Shown piece by piece: positions 1 to 5,822 of a DNA stretch of 9,866 bases. Each line of letters starts with the position of its first letter. Within the stretch, counting starts at the first letter, position 1. The translations under genes were made by a program, and so were the position numbers. The stretch is from Candidatus Vogelbacteria bacterium (GTDB lineage: Bacteria; Patescibacteriota; Minisyncoccia; Phycocordibacterales; XYD1-FULL-46-19): NCBI GenBank assembly GCA_011049365.1, contig DSBD01000027.1, positions 1 to 9,866 on the forward strand, written 5' to 3'. A model generated the notes under the pieces. It was not told where the DNA came from, searched no databases, and saw only the letters and a program-made list of their open reading frames with translations.

Positions 1-21
1 CAATATTATATTATACCTATA

Positions 22-86
22 TTAGCTCCTCGGCTCAAAAATACAAAAACCTTGTTTTTGTATTTTGTTCGCTCTACGTCGCTAAT
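22..86 (+). repeat. 65-bp hairpin repeat, copy 1 (within an 89-bp long copy)
   Basis: The unit begins TTAGCTCCTCGGCTC and ends GCTCTACGTCGCTAAT. Its middle is a perfect 13-bp AT-only-rich stem (AAAATACAAAAAC / GTTTTTGTATTTT) with a 3-base loop, and its ends share a 5-bp terminal inverted repeat (TTAGC / GCTAA). The similarity to copy 3 extends to 1-89 with no mismatch and may continue off the left edge. It lies downstream of rpsR on the minus strand. It looks like a dispersed intergenic palindromic element (REP- or MITE-like); no transposase is visible. Confidence 0.85.
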
Positions 87-97
87 AAAACCCTTCC

Positions 98-162
98 TTA
101 GCTCCTCGGCTCAAAAATACAAAAACTTTGTTTTTGTATTTTGTTCGCTCTACGTCGCTAAT
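98..162 (+). repeat. 65-bp hairpin repeat, copy 2, overlapping the rpsR stop
   Basis: This is a direct copy of the unit at 22-86, 76 bp further on, with a single difference in the hairpin loop (TTT instead of CTT). The stem is 114-126 with 130-142. Its right end overlaps the last codon of rpsR, and the repeat's terminal CTA (158-160) is read on the minus strand as the rpsR stop TAG. Either hairpin could serve as a 3' end or transcription stop for the operon, but neither has a clear T run beyond the stem. Confidence 0.85.
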
Positions 163-358
163 CATTAGTGAAAGGCAAAAGGGCTAAAAAACGAGCTCTT
201 TTTATACTTTTAGTTAATTGCCGTTGATGATTAGAACAAACCGAAGTTCTCTTTTTAGGAATTATCCTAGCATAAGGGTCAATAAACTTCTTCAAAACTT
301 CAGTGTTTTTATAATCAATCTCTTTTATGTTGTTGGTACAAAAATAACAATGCTTCAT
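158..358 (-). CDS. rpsR: 30S ribosomal protein bS18
   Basis: bS18 sits on the platform of the small ribosomal subunit, where it pairs with bS6 and helps bind 16S rRNA. The 66-residue product has the family core (DPYARIIPKKRTSVCSNHQRQL, residues 28-48 approximately) and ends close to the usual RxLALLP(F/Y) terminus. It is the zinc-binding type: C4, C7, C41 and H44 form a CxxC ... CxxH set. It starts 11 bases after the ssb stop, without a Shine-Dalgarno site, as the last gene of rpsF-ssb-rpsR. Its stop codon lies inside a repeat copy, so the final residues (TND) may have been shaped by insertion of that repeat. Confidence 0.96.
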   Translation of the reverse strand: MKHCYFCTNNIKEIDYKNTEVLKKFIDPYARIIPKKRTSVCSNHQRQLTKSIKRARFLALLPFTND

Positions 359-369
359 AATAAAATAAA

Positions 370-816
370 TTAAAAAGGTATATCATCCGGGTTTGGTTCC
401 TCTTCTGGATATTCAATAGTGTCAATTTCTTTATCAGAAGAGCCAGAACTACCTCCAGAACTGGAACTTGAACCAGTTATTGAAGAGCTTTGTCTAGGTC
501 CAAACTGAACACGGTCAGCAACAATTTCTGTTCTATATCTTTTAACTCCATCAGGGCCATCCCAACTTCTAGTTTGTATCCGACCTTCAACCAGAACCGA
601 AGAGCCTTTTTTAAGATAAAGAGCACAATTATCGCCTTGGGGACCAAAAACAACTATATTATGATAATCAGTGCTTTCTTGGCGAGAGCCATTTTTATCT
701 TTCCAAACACGATTAGTGGCCACACCAAAACTAACGACCGATATTCCTGAAGGCAGAGATTTCTTCTCTGGATCTCTAGTTAAATTACCTATAATAATAG
801 CTTTGTTTAAATACAT
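370..816 (-). CDS. ssb: Single-stranded DNA-binding protein
   Basis: SSB coats single-stranded DNA in replication, repair and recombination, and its C-terminal tip recruits partner proteins. The product has 148 residues. Residues 1 to about 108 form the OB fold, beginning MYLNKAIIIGNLTRDPE, with the conserved VEGR strand near the middle and a tryptophan (RSWDG) further on. A low-complexity Ser/Gly linker follows (about 110-128), then an acidic stretch and the DDIPF interaction tip, which is intact. The start is 5 bases after the rpsF stop with no Shine-Dalgarno site, so translation is probably coupled. The place between the S6 and S18 genes is the common bacterial order. Confidence 0.97.
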   Translation of the reverse strand: MYLNKAIIIGNLTRDPEKKSLPSGISVVSFGVATNRVWKDKNGSRQESTDYHNIVVFGPQGDNCALYLKKGSSVLVEGRIQTRSWDGPDGVKRYRTEIVADRVQFGPRQSSSITGSSSSSGGSSGSSDKEIDTIEYPEEEPNPDDIPF

Positions 817-821
817 ATTAA

Positions 822-1316
822 TTAAATATCAGTTAATAATCCTTCTATTTCTTTATCTATTTCTTCTTCTTTTACAACAACTGGAACTTCTTTATCTTTA
901 CCAGAATCTTTTTTAATAGGACGAATTGATTTAATCATAGAACGAGAACCGGTTTTCGTCGATACAGTCGGAGCAATAATTAACAAATAACGTAAAAAGA
1001 GTCCACTTTTATCAATAATATCTTTAACTTTAGAAATATTTTCCGGCTTAACAGAAAAAATAATATTACCAAAATAAGCCTGTTTATATTTATCGCGCTT
1101 ATGCTCAATAGTTTTATAGAGGATATAAGCTAAATTCATCATAGTGGGTGTTTGCTGATTTATTATCATACAACCCAACTTTTCTAAAGGTAAAATAACT
1201 TTTTCAGTCAATTCTGAAGAAACCTTTTCAGCTGGTAGTAAGGGAGTAATTAAATAACCAAGCTCATATCTTCGAGCTTCTTCCGAAGTTTTAATATTTT
1301 CTTTATTTTCTTCCAT
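822..1316 (-). CDS. rpsF: 30S ribosomal protein bS6, with long charged tails
   Basis: bS6 forms a heterodimer with bS18 on the small subunit platform. The core of the 164-residue product, about residues 16-125, carries recognisable bS6 features: an opening YELGYLITPLL strand, a LEKLGC turn, YILYKTIEHKRDKY, and a closing FLRYLLII strand. The family is usually about 95-135 residues; here there is a 15-residue charged N-terminal extension and a roughly 40-residue Lys/Glu-rich C-terminal tail. It is the first gene of rpsF-ssb-rpsR. A well-formed promoter ends only 13 bases before the ATG, so the message is nearly leaderless. Confidence 0.94.
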   Translation of the reverse strand: MEENKENIKTSEEARRYELGYLITPLLPAEKVSSELTEKVILPLEKLGCMIINQQTPTMMNLAYILYKTIEHKRDKYKQAYFGNIIFSVKPENISKVKDIIDKSGLFLRYLLIIAPTVSTKTGSRSMIKSIRPIKKDSGKDKEVPVVVKEEEIDKEIEGLLTDI

Positions 1317-1329
1317 AAATTACCGATTC

Positions 1330-1358
1330 ATACTAGCAAAAGCTCGTCAAAAAGTCAA
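1330..1358 (-). promoter_or_regulatory. Promoter of rpsF-ssb-rpsR
   Basis: On the minus strand TTGACT (1358-1353) is followed after 17 bases by TAGTAT (1335-1330), preceded by TGC, which gives an extended -10. The ATG is 13 bases past the -10, so transcription should start about 5-7 bases before translation. Confidence 0.7.
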
Positions 1359-1496
1359 AAAAACTATATGTGTCATTTTAAATAATTTTGCCTCCAAGCT
1401 CGAAACGATGCTTGAACCTATTTATTAAATAATAACTAAAAAAGAAATTGAAAATTATAGATTTTTTGATAATATTAGCTTATGAGAAATATGGTA

Positions 1497-1585
1497 TTTA
1501 TTAGCGACGTAGAGCGAACAAAATACAAAAACAAGGTTTTTGTATTTTTGAGCCGAGGAGCTAATATAGGTATAATATAATATTG
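1497..1585 (-). repeat. 89-bp inverted copy of the window's left-end repeat (copy 3)
   Basis: This stretch is the exact reverse complement of 1-89, base for base. The 65-bp core is 1500-1564, and the extra 21 bp (1565-1585) is AT-rich with two TATAAT-like words. It lies upstream of rpsF, so the pair encloses the whole ribosomal operon. The rest of the 390-bp gap between rpsF and efp (1317-1706) holds the rpsF promoter, a small hairpin at 1395-1414 with a one-base bulge, GC-rich hairpins at 1587-1654, and no credible gene. Confidence 0.9.
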
Positions 1586-1586
1586 T

Positions 1587-1654
1587 GTGGCTTTGCCGCG
1601 CGCAAGAACGAGCGAAGCGAGTTCATATTATTACCTCGGGGCTTTGCCCCGAGG
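1587..1654. repeat. Two GC-rich hairpins sharing a GGC-TTT-GCC core
   Basis: The first is GTGGC / GCCGC (1587-1591 and 1595-1599) with loop TTT and one G-T pair. The second is a perfect 9-bp stem CCTCGGGGC / GCCCCGAGG (1634-1642 and 1646-1654), also with loop TTT. Between them is a GAGCGAAGCGAG mirror word. They lie 53 bases and more beyond the efp stop. The second could end efp transcription, but no T run follows it on either strand; a dispersed palindromic element is equally likely. Confidence 0.5.
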
Positions 1655-1706
1655 GCATATATTAATTAGTTAGACAAGTGATCAAATATGAAATAAGAAG
1701 CTAAAA

Positions 1707-2270
1707 CTAGCTTACTCGTTCAACATATTCACCATTTTCGGTATTTATTCTGACAATATCACCTTCATTGATAAAAAGGGGAGCATTAACTACAGCTCCG
1801 GTTTCTAAAGTTATTTGTTTAACACCTCCTTGGGCAGTATTGCCTTTGACAGCTGGTGGAGCAACTTTAACTTCCAGTTCAGTTTTTATAGGTACTTTTA
1901 GGTTAATAACATTATTATCAAATGATAAAACTTCAACTTCTGAATTTTCTTTAACAAAATTAATAGCTGGACCGGCCAATTCTTCTTTTATACTAAAGCG
2001 GTCTTTGGGATTTTCTAAATCAGATAACCAAATTTCACCTTTGTTTCTATAAAGATATTTAACTTTTCGACTAACTATCTCAGCTTCTTCTACTTTATCA
2101 CTTTGATGAAAGGAATTTTCAACCACTTTGCCGGTAATGAGATTCTTTAATTTAGTCGCATTAACTGGTTTTCTTTGTTGTTTACGAAAAACGTGAGAAT
2201 CTACGACTTCATAGGGTTCATCTCTAAAGATAATGTATTTTCTTGGCTTTATTTCATTATAATCTAACAT
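1707..2270 (-). CDS. efp: Translation elongation factor P
   Basis: EF-P binds between the P and E sites of the ribosome and speeds peptide bonds at proline runs. The 187-residue product has the KOW-like N-terminal domain (about 1-62), the middle OB domain, and a C-terminal OB domain holding the family signature (TLETGAVVNAPLFINEGDIV, near 154-173) and a closing GEYVERVS. The loop that reaches the P-site tRNA reads VFRKQQRKPV (27-36). A gapless alignment to E. coli EF-P puts Q32 where K34 is normally modified, and the usual PGKG/PGRG tip is absent. A near-leaderless promoter lies directly upstream and a likely terminator just before that, so it is a single-gene unit. Confidence 0.96.
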   Translation of the reverse strand: MLDYNEIKPRKYIIFRDEPYEVVDSHVFRKQQRKPVNATKLKNLITGKVVENSFHQSDKVEEAEIVSRKVKYLYRNKGEIWLSDLENPKDRFSIKEELAGPAINFVKENSEVEVLSFDNNVINLKVPIKTELEVKVAPPAVKGNTAQGGVKQITLETGAVVNAPLFINEGDIVRINTENGEYVERVS

Positions 2271-2279
2271 TGCTCGGTT

Positions 2280-2308
2280 ATTATATATTATCTTTACTTT
2301 TTTGCCAA
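2280..2308 (-). promoter_or_regulatory. Promoter of efp
   Basis: On the minus strand TTGGCA (2308-2303), a 17-base spacer, and a perfect TATAAT (2285-2280). Only 9 bases separate the -10 from the ATG at 2270, so the transcript should begin within a few bases of the start codon or on it. There is no room for a Shine-Dalgarno site. Confidence 0.75.
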
Positions 2309-2320
2309 TTTTTAAGATAA

Positions 2321-2350
2321 GAGCCGGTTCTTCAGATGAATTACCGGCTC
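2321..2350 (-). terminator. Likely terminator of the orphan gene
   Basis: A perfect 8-bp stem, GAGCCGGT (2321-2328) with ACCGGCTC (2343-2350), closes a 14-base loop that can itself pair TTC with GAA. It is 28 bases after the stop of the gene at 2379-3053 and just before the efp promoter. On the minus strand the stem is followed by TTATCTT, a poor T run, so termination may be weak. Confidence 0.55.
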
Positions 2351-2378
2351 AAAAACTTCGTCAAACCTGTCGCTACCC

Positions 2379-3053
2379 CTAATCGGTCTCCAGCGGGAAA
2401 ATTTCTCGACAAAGGACCGGCAACCAAAAACGTTGTTCATCCTCTGGTTCCGGCCAACTCCAGCGGATAATCTGGAGACGATATCGATTATCTTCTCTTT
2501 TCTTAATCAAGAGAGCTGGCCTTTGGCCCTCTATTAAGTAGCCGTCCAAGATAATTGGAATACCCTCGTACTTTGAGAGCATCTCTGGAAAGGTGGCCAG
2601 CCACCACAAGACGGCGCTACCAGTGGTTTCGCGAATGGTCCTTTTCGGGATATATCCATCTTTGGCTTCTTCCAATTTAACCAAATACCAGGCCTTGACT
2701 GTTTCTGGGTGGAATATTTCCATCTCGGGCTCTCGGGGGTTTTCCTGTCGCTTCTCAGATTGCATTTTCCGCAACACTAGATAAAGCTCAAATTCAGAAG
2801 GAATCTCTATTCCTTGTTCATAGAGCATCATAAGTGCTTCGGTGAAGGTTTGTTCCGGTGTCTCCAGATGAACATCCAACATTGGCCAAATGTCATCTGT
2901 ACCGTCGGCTTCCGGAGTGTCGCCGACATAGTTCCATTTGAAAGCCGACAAACCCCAGCATCTTTCCAGATTCCTTTCCCAAAGGTTTTGAATCAAGAAA
3001 TAAGCCGGCTTCATAATCTTCGGAATCGGTTTTGTTTGGATTTTAGTTTTCAT
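2379..3053 (-). CDS. Orphan protein of unknown function, foreign-looking
   Basis: I do not recognise this 224-residue protein and see no catalytic motif, signal peptide or membrane segment. The frame is open to 3107, but the start at 3053 is chosen because it is 7 bases from a full AAGGAGGT site. The N-terminus is basic (MKTKIQTKPIPKIMKP); the rest is acidic and rich in aromatics, with about ten tryptophans, including a WW pair, RWSWPEPED, and FWLPVLCREIF near the end. It looks like a soluble, folded protein. Its G+C is near one half, well above its neighbours (about one third), and codon choice differs (more CTC, CCG, GCC). It has its own candidate promoter and a hairpin on each side. Composition and initiation signals suggest lateral transfer. 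Confidence 0.8.
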   Translation of the reverse strand: MKTKIQTKPIPKIMKPAYFLIQNLWERNLERCWGLSAFKWNYVGDTPEADGTDDIWPMLDVHLETPEQTFTEALMMLYEQGIEIPSEFELYLVLRKMQSEKRQENPREPEMEIFHPETVKAWYLVKLEEAKDGYIPKRTIRETTGSAVLWWLATFPEMLSKYEGIPIILDGYLIEGQRPALLIKKREDNRYRLQIIRWSWPEPEDEQRFWLPVLCREIFPLETD

Positions 3054-3060
3054 TTTGGCC

Positions 3061-3068
3061 ACCTCCTT
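3061..3068 (-). promoter_or_regulatory. Strong Shine-Dalgarno site of the orphan gene
   Basis: The minus strand reads AAGGAGGT, then 7 bases, then ATG at 3053. This is the only consensus ribosome binding site before any gene here and it decides the start against the in-frame ATG at 3107. Confidence 0.85.
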
Positions 3069-3122
3069 TCTTTGTTTGGTGGGGGAGTAACAATGTTTGA
3101 TTGACAAAATAGCTAACTAATT

Positions 3123-3153
3123 GTATTACTAGCATTTTTTTCAAATTTGTCAA
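3123..3153 (-). promoter_or_regulatory. Candidate promoter of the orphan gene
   Basis: A consensus TTGACA (3153-3148) directly follows the recA terminator stem on the minus strand. The -10 is uncertain: TAGTAA (16-base spacer, preceded by TGC), AGTAAT (17) or TAATAC (19). The -35 is one arm of an inverted repeat, TTGACAAA (3101-3108) with TTTGTCAA (3146-3153), which could be an operator. The leader would be about 65-70 bases. Confidence 0.5.
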
Positions 3154-3184
3154 CTTAAAAGCCGTTTTTAAAACGGCTTTTAAG
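3154..3184 (-). terminator. Terminator of recA
   Basis: A 31-bp palindrome, CTTAAAAGCCGTTTT (3154-3168) with AAAACGGCTTTTAAG (3170-3184), lies 23 bases after the recA stop. On the minus strand the GCCG/CGGC core is followed by TTTTAAGTT, which fits an intrinsic terminator. It is symmetric enough to work in both directions. Confidence 0.7.
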
Positions 3185-3207
3185 TATCATCGCGATTTGT
3201 TTTTTGT

Positions 3208-5325
3208 CTAGACTTCTTCAATCGTTTTCATTATTTTTTTGACTATTTTGTTTCTTATATCCTTATTTTCTTTCAAAAAAGTTCGAGCAGCATCATAACC
3301 TCGGCCCAATTTAACATCTTCTTTTTCATCATGATAGGTATAAGAGCCAGCGCTTTTGCTGATTAGTTTATATTTTTCGCCTAAAGATAATATCTCTCCC
3401 TCCGGGGAGATGCCTTCGTTATAAAGTAGGTCAAATTCAGCTACTTTAAAAGGCGCAGCCACTTTATTCTTAACCACCTTAACCTTAACTCGTCCACCTA
3501 TTACTTCTTCACCCTTTTTAATTTGAGCGATTCGGCGGACATCAAGACGAACCGAAGAATAGAATTTAAGAGCTTTACCGCCCGGGGTAGTCTCGGGCGA
3601 ATTACTAACCAGACAACCATCAACAAAATAATTATGATTATCAGCTACCGTTATATCAAATCTATTTTTACTTATCCGTTGACCATTAATATATGGAACT
3701 CTTTTTTTAATATCTTTTATTTTCATTGGTCGCAATACTTCACTTTGTGAAGATTCAAGCGTTCTTCTTTGTTCATATCTATCCCTATATTTTTCCGGTA
3801 GTTTATATTCCATATTTTTTGGAACGAACGGAGCAATAAGTTCAAATAATTTTTCACTTTCCTGAACAGAGAAACTAAGGGCTTTATATTCGCCACATTT
3901 TCGCCAAGTAGGATAGATATTGAATTTTTTAAAAATTCTATCAATTCTTGATCTGCTTTTATCATCCTCAAATCCATTTACATATAATACCGCCCTCGGC
4001 CTACGAAGATATGTTTTCTCTTTCCATCTACTCATTCCAGTCTGAAGACTGCCGTCTCCACAATACCATAAGGCCAGCATTCTCGGGGTTATATTGCTGA
4101 CGATATATTCCGGAACAATTTTTTTCTTGGCGGGATAAAATTGTTTGTGTATATCTCCCAATTGTAATAAATGTTTTGTTTCTACTATAGCATTGCCTCT
4201 GTTATTAGCTAAAGATACATTACTGACAACATTTCCCAATTCTTCAGATAACCATTTTACATAATTTGTTTGTTTGGGACCATACTCTTCTCTAAAATAG
4301 GCTGTCTGTCCTGCTCCTTTCTTTAGATTGCCATCTCCCAAAAGGGAACCGACAATTATTTCTTCTTGTTCCGGAGAAAGATTAGTATTTTTTATTCTCA
4401 CCAATATTTCATCGGCTACTTTTAGTTCCTTCGCTTTTTTCCAACCATTCGCTGTGTATATTTTGTGGTCGGGCGTACAAGAAAACCCTCTCCTGCCATT
4501 TCCGGTGTGGTTTTGGATAAAAAATTGTAGAAATTCTTCTGTTTTTCCGTTTTTATGCCAATCAATTACTTCTTTTTCTTCCACTATTTTTTTGTCAAAA
4601 TTATATGAAAGAACCTTTACAGGCAATCTGTTGTTCACTATTTTACCAATACGTTCTCGTTTTCCATTACTTAATAATACGGAGGAATCATAAGAAAAAC
4701 AGCCGAACATTACCCCAATCTTCATTCTGATTTGATTGATAAAAATGACTATTGTTTTAGAGCGAGCGACATTAGCGGTAATTTTTCTTAAAGCTTGTGA
4801 CATTAAACGAGCTTGCTTACCAACATGATGAGCTCCAATATCACCTTCTATTTCATCTTTAGGAGTTAAAGCTGCTACTGAATCAATAACTATAATATCA
4901 ATTTTGCCTGAACGGATTAAAGAATCAGCTATCTCCAAAGCTTGTTCGCCATAGTCCGGTTGAGATATCAATAAATCATTTATTTTTACCCCTAATCTTT
5001 TGGAATATTCCGGGTCCAGAGCATGTTCGGCATCTATAAAAGCGCAAACTCCGCCTTTTTTTTGAGCTTCAGCCACTATATGAAGAGCTAAAGTTGTTTT
5101 ACCGGAAGATTCAGGACCGAAAATCTCAATAATTCTTCCCCTAGGGACCCCACCTATTCCTAAAGCTACATCCAAACCAATAGAGCCGGTCTTAATGGCT
5201 TCCACCGACACTTTTGGCCGGTCGCCCAATTTCATAATAGTTTCGTCACCAAAACGGCTTTTGATATCCTTAATAGCTTCTTCAATACTTTGGTCTTTTT
5301 CTTTTTCCTTTTTTTTAACTACCAT
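3208..5325 (-). CDS. recA: RecA recombinase precursor interrupted by an intein
   Basis: RecA forms ATP-dependent filaments on single-stranded DNA for strand exchange and repair. The 705-codon frame is three parts: RecA residues 1-208, a 367-residue intein (209-575), and 130 residues of RecA C-terminus, giving a mature protein of 338 residues. In the N-part are the Walker A motif GPESSGKT (70-77), the Walker B strand IDIIVIDS near 142-149, and loop L1 around [17 protein letters not shown]. The intein sits after [13 protein letters not shown] and before SPETTPGG, inside DNA-binding loop L2 (E. coli G204/N205), so splicing is needed for activity. The start has no Shine-Dalgarno site and is 28 bases after the preceding gene, consistent with cotranscription from ftsK. 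A terminator follows. I saw no obvious SOS box. Confidence 0.97.
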   Translation of the reverse strand: MVVKKKEKEKDQSIEEAIKDIKSRFGDETIMKLGDRPKVSVEAIKTGSIGLDVALGIGGVPRGRIIEIFGPESSGKTTLALHIVAEAQKKGGVCAFIDAEHALDPEYSKRLGVKINDLLISQPDYGEQALEIADSLIRSGKIDIIVIDSVAALTPKDEIEGDIGAHHVGKQARLMSQALRKITANVARSKTIVIFINQIRMKIGVMFGCFSYDSSVLLSNGKRERIGKIVNNRLPVKVLSYNFDKKIVEEKEVIDWHKNGKTEEFLQFFIQNHTGNGRRGFSCTPDHKIYTANGWKKAKELKVADEILVRIKNTNLSPEQEEIIVGSLLGDGNLKKGAGQTAYFREEYGPKQTNYVKWLSEELGNVVSNVSLANNRGNAIVETKHLLQLGDIHKQFYPAKKKIVPEYIVSNITPRMLALWYCGDGSLQTGMSRWKEKTYLRRPRAVLYVNGFEDDKSRSRIDRIFKKFNIYPTWRKCGEYKALSFSVQESEKLFELIAPFVPKNMEYKLPEKYRDRYEQRRTLESSQSEVLRPMKIKDIKKRVPYINGQRISKNRFDITVADNHNYFVDGCLVSNSPETTPGGKALKFYSSVRLDVRRIAQIKKGEEVIGGRVKVKVVKNKVAAPFKVAEFDLLYNEGISPEGEILSLGEKYKLISKSAGSYTYHDEKEDVKLGRGYDAARTFLKENKDIRNKIVKKIMKTIEEV
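3601..4701 (-). mobile_element. RecA intein with LAGLIDADG homing endonuclease
   Basis: The intein (367 residues) is an in-frame insertion that excises itself from the protein. Numbered from its first residue: block A begins with C1 ([10 protein letters not shown]); block B has T76 and H79 in CTPDHK; block [13 protein letters not shown] (115-126), and block [13 protein letters not shown] (208-219), are the two LAGLIDADG helices, with acidic residues D123 and D216 intact; block F is [12 protein letters not shown] (348-359) with H356; block G is GCLVSN, followed by extein Ser. The terminal Asn and Cys1 are present, but the usual penultimate His is Ser366. The endonuclease resembles the LAGLIDADG_2 type and looks capable of cutting. 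The insertion point matches that reported for the M. leprae RecA intein rather than the M. tuberculosis one. Confidence 0.93.
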
Positions 5326-5353
5326 GATTATTTACTTAATCTACTAATTTTTC

Positions 5354-5818
5354 TTAATTCTCATCATCATTTTCAATTTTTTTGGTATTTTCCTCAATAT
5401 CCAACCCTCCCTTTACTTCTTCTAAATCCTTAATTGTCGGTCTAGGTTGTAATTTTTGAGAATCTTCTTTATAAAATATTACTAATCTTTCTTCAATTTT
5501 TCGCCCAAAAGCATCAATGGCTCTCATTCTCAGTATATTATATCCGGGCTTTAAGAGCAAAAGTTCTGAAAATTCATTATCCTGATTGGCATAGATTTTA
5601 CGATTATTTAAGCTCATTCTAGCTATTCTTTCCACTCGTCCCGTAATCTCAATCAGGGAATCATCCACAATTTCTTTATCTTTAGGATAATCAATATATA
5701 TTCTTGGTCCCAGACTAAAATTATATATCCGGCTATAACCAAAAATAGCAAAAATTATTAAAATTAAACAAAAACCTATTATTTTTAAATTTATCAATCT
5801 AAAAGGTCGATAAGTCAT
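5354..5818 (-). CDS. Membrane-anchored protein with one Ig-like domain
   Basis: The 154-residue product has a short basic N-terminus, one hydrophobic segment (about 10-28) likely to anchor it with the rest outside, and a beta-rich domain at about 38-117. That domain matches the pattern of bacterial Ig-like folds of the Glucodextranase_B type: YPKDKEIVDDSLIEITGRV, then a short N-R-K turn, F-S-E-L-L-L-L-K-P-G-YN, and R-A-I-D-A-F-GR. The tail is acidic. The start at 5818 is 4 bases past the ftsK stop; an upstream ATG at 5938 in the same frame would overlap ftsK by over 100 bases and begin with non-hydrophobic sequence. Its role is unknown; the operon position suggests an envelope or division function. 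recA follows 28 bases on. Confidence 0.85.
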   Translation of the reverse strand: MTYRPFRLINLKIIGFCLILIIFAIFGYSRIYNFSLGPRIYIDYPKDKEIVDDSLIEITGRVERIARMSLNNRKIYANQDNEFSELLLLKPGYNILRMRAIDAFGRKIEERLVIFYKEDSQKLQPRPTIKDLEEVKGGLDIEENTKKIENDDEN

Positions 5819-5822
5819 ATTT

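Noticed and set aside
22..162. CRISPR array from repeated hairpins
   Set aside because: Only two tandem units, 65 bp long and 11 bp apart, with a third inverted over 1.3 kb away; no spacers of regular length and no cas genes.
1347..1376. Nine-codon frame on the minus strand upstream of rpsF, with GGAGG before it
   Set aside because: The spacing from GGAGG to ATG is 14 bases, too long, and the frame overlaps the -35 of the rpsF promoter.
3054..3107. Longer start of the orphan gene at 3107
   Set aside because: The extra 18 codons run through the AAGGAGGT site that clearly serves the ATG at 3053.
3101..3129. Plus-strand TTGACA-17-TATTAC promoter pointing into the recA 3' end
   Set aside because: No plus-strand gene lies downstream and the palindromic terminator follows at once; more likely a by-product of the inverted repeat.
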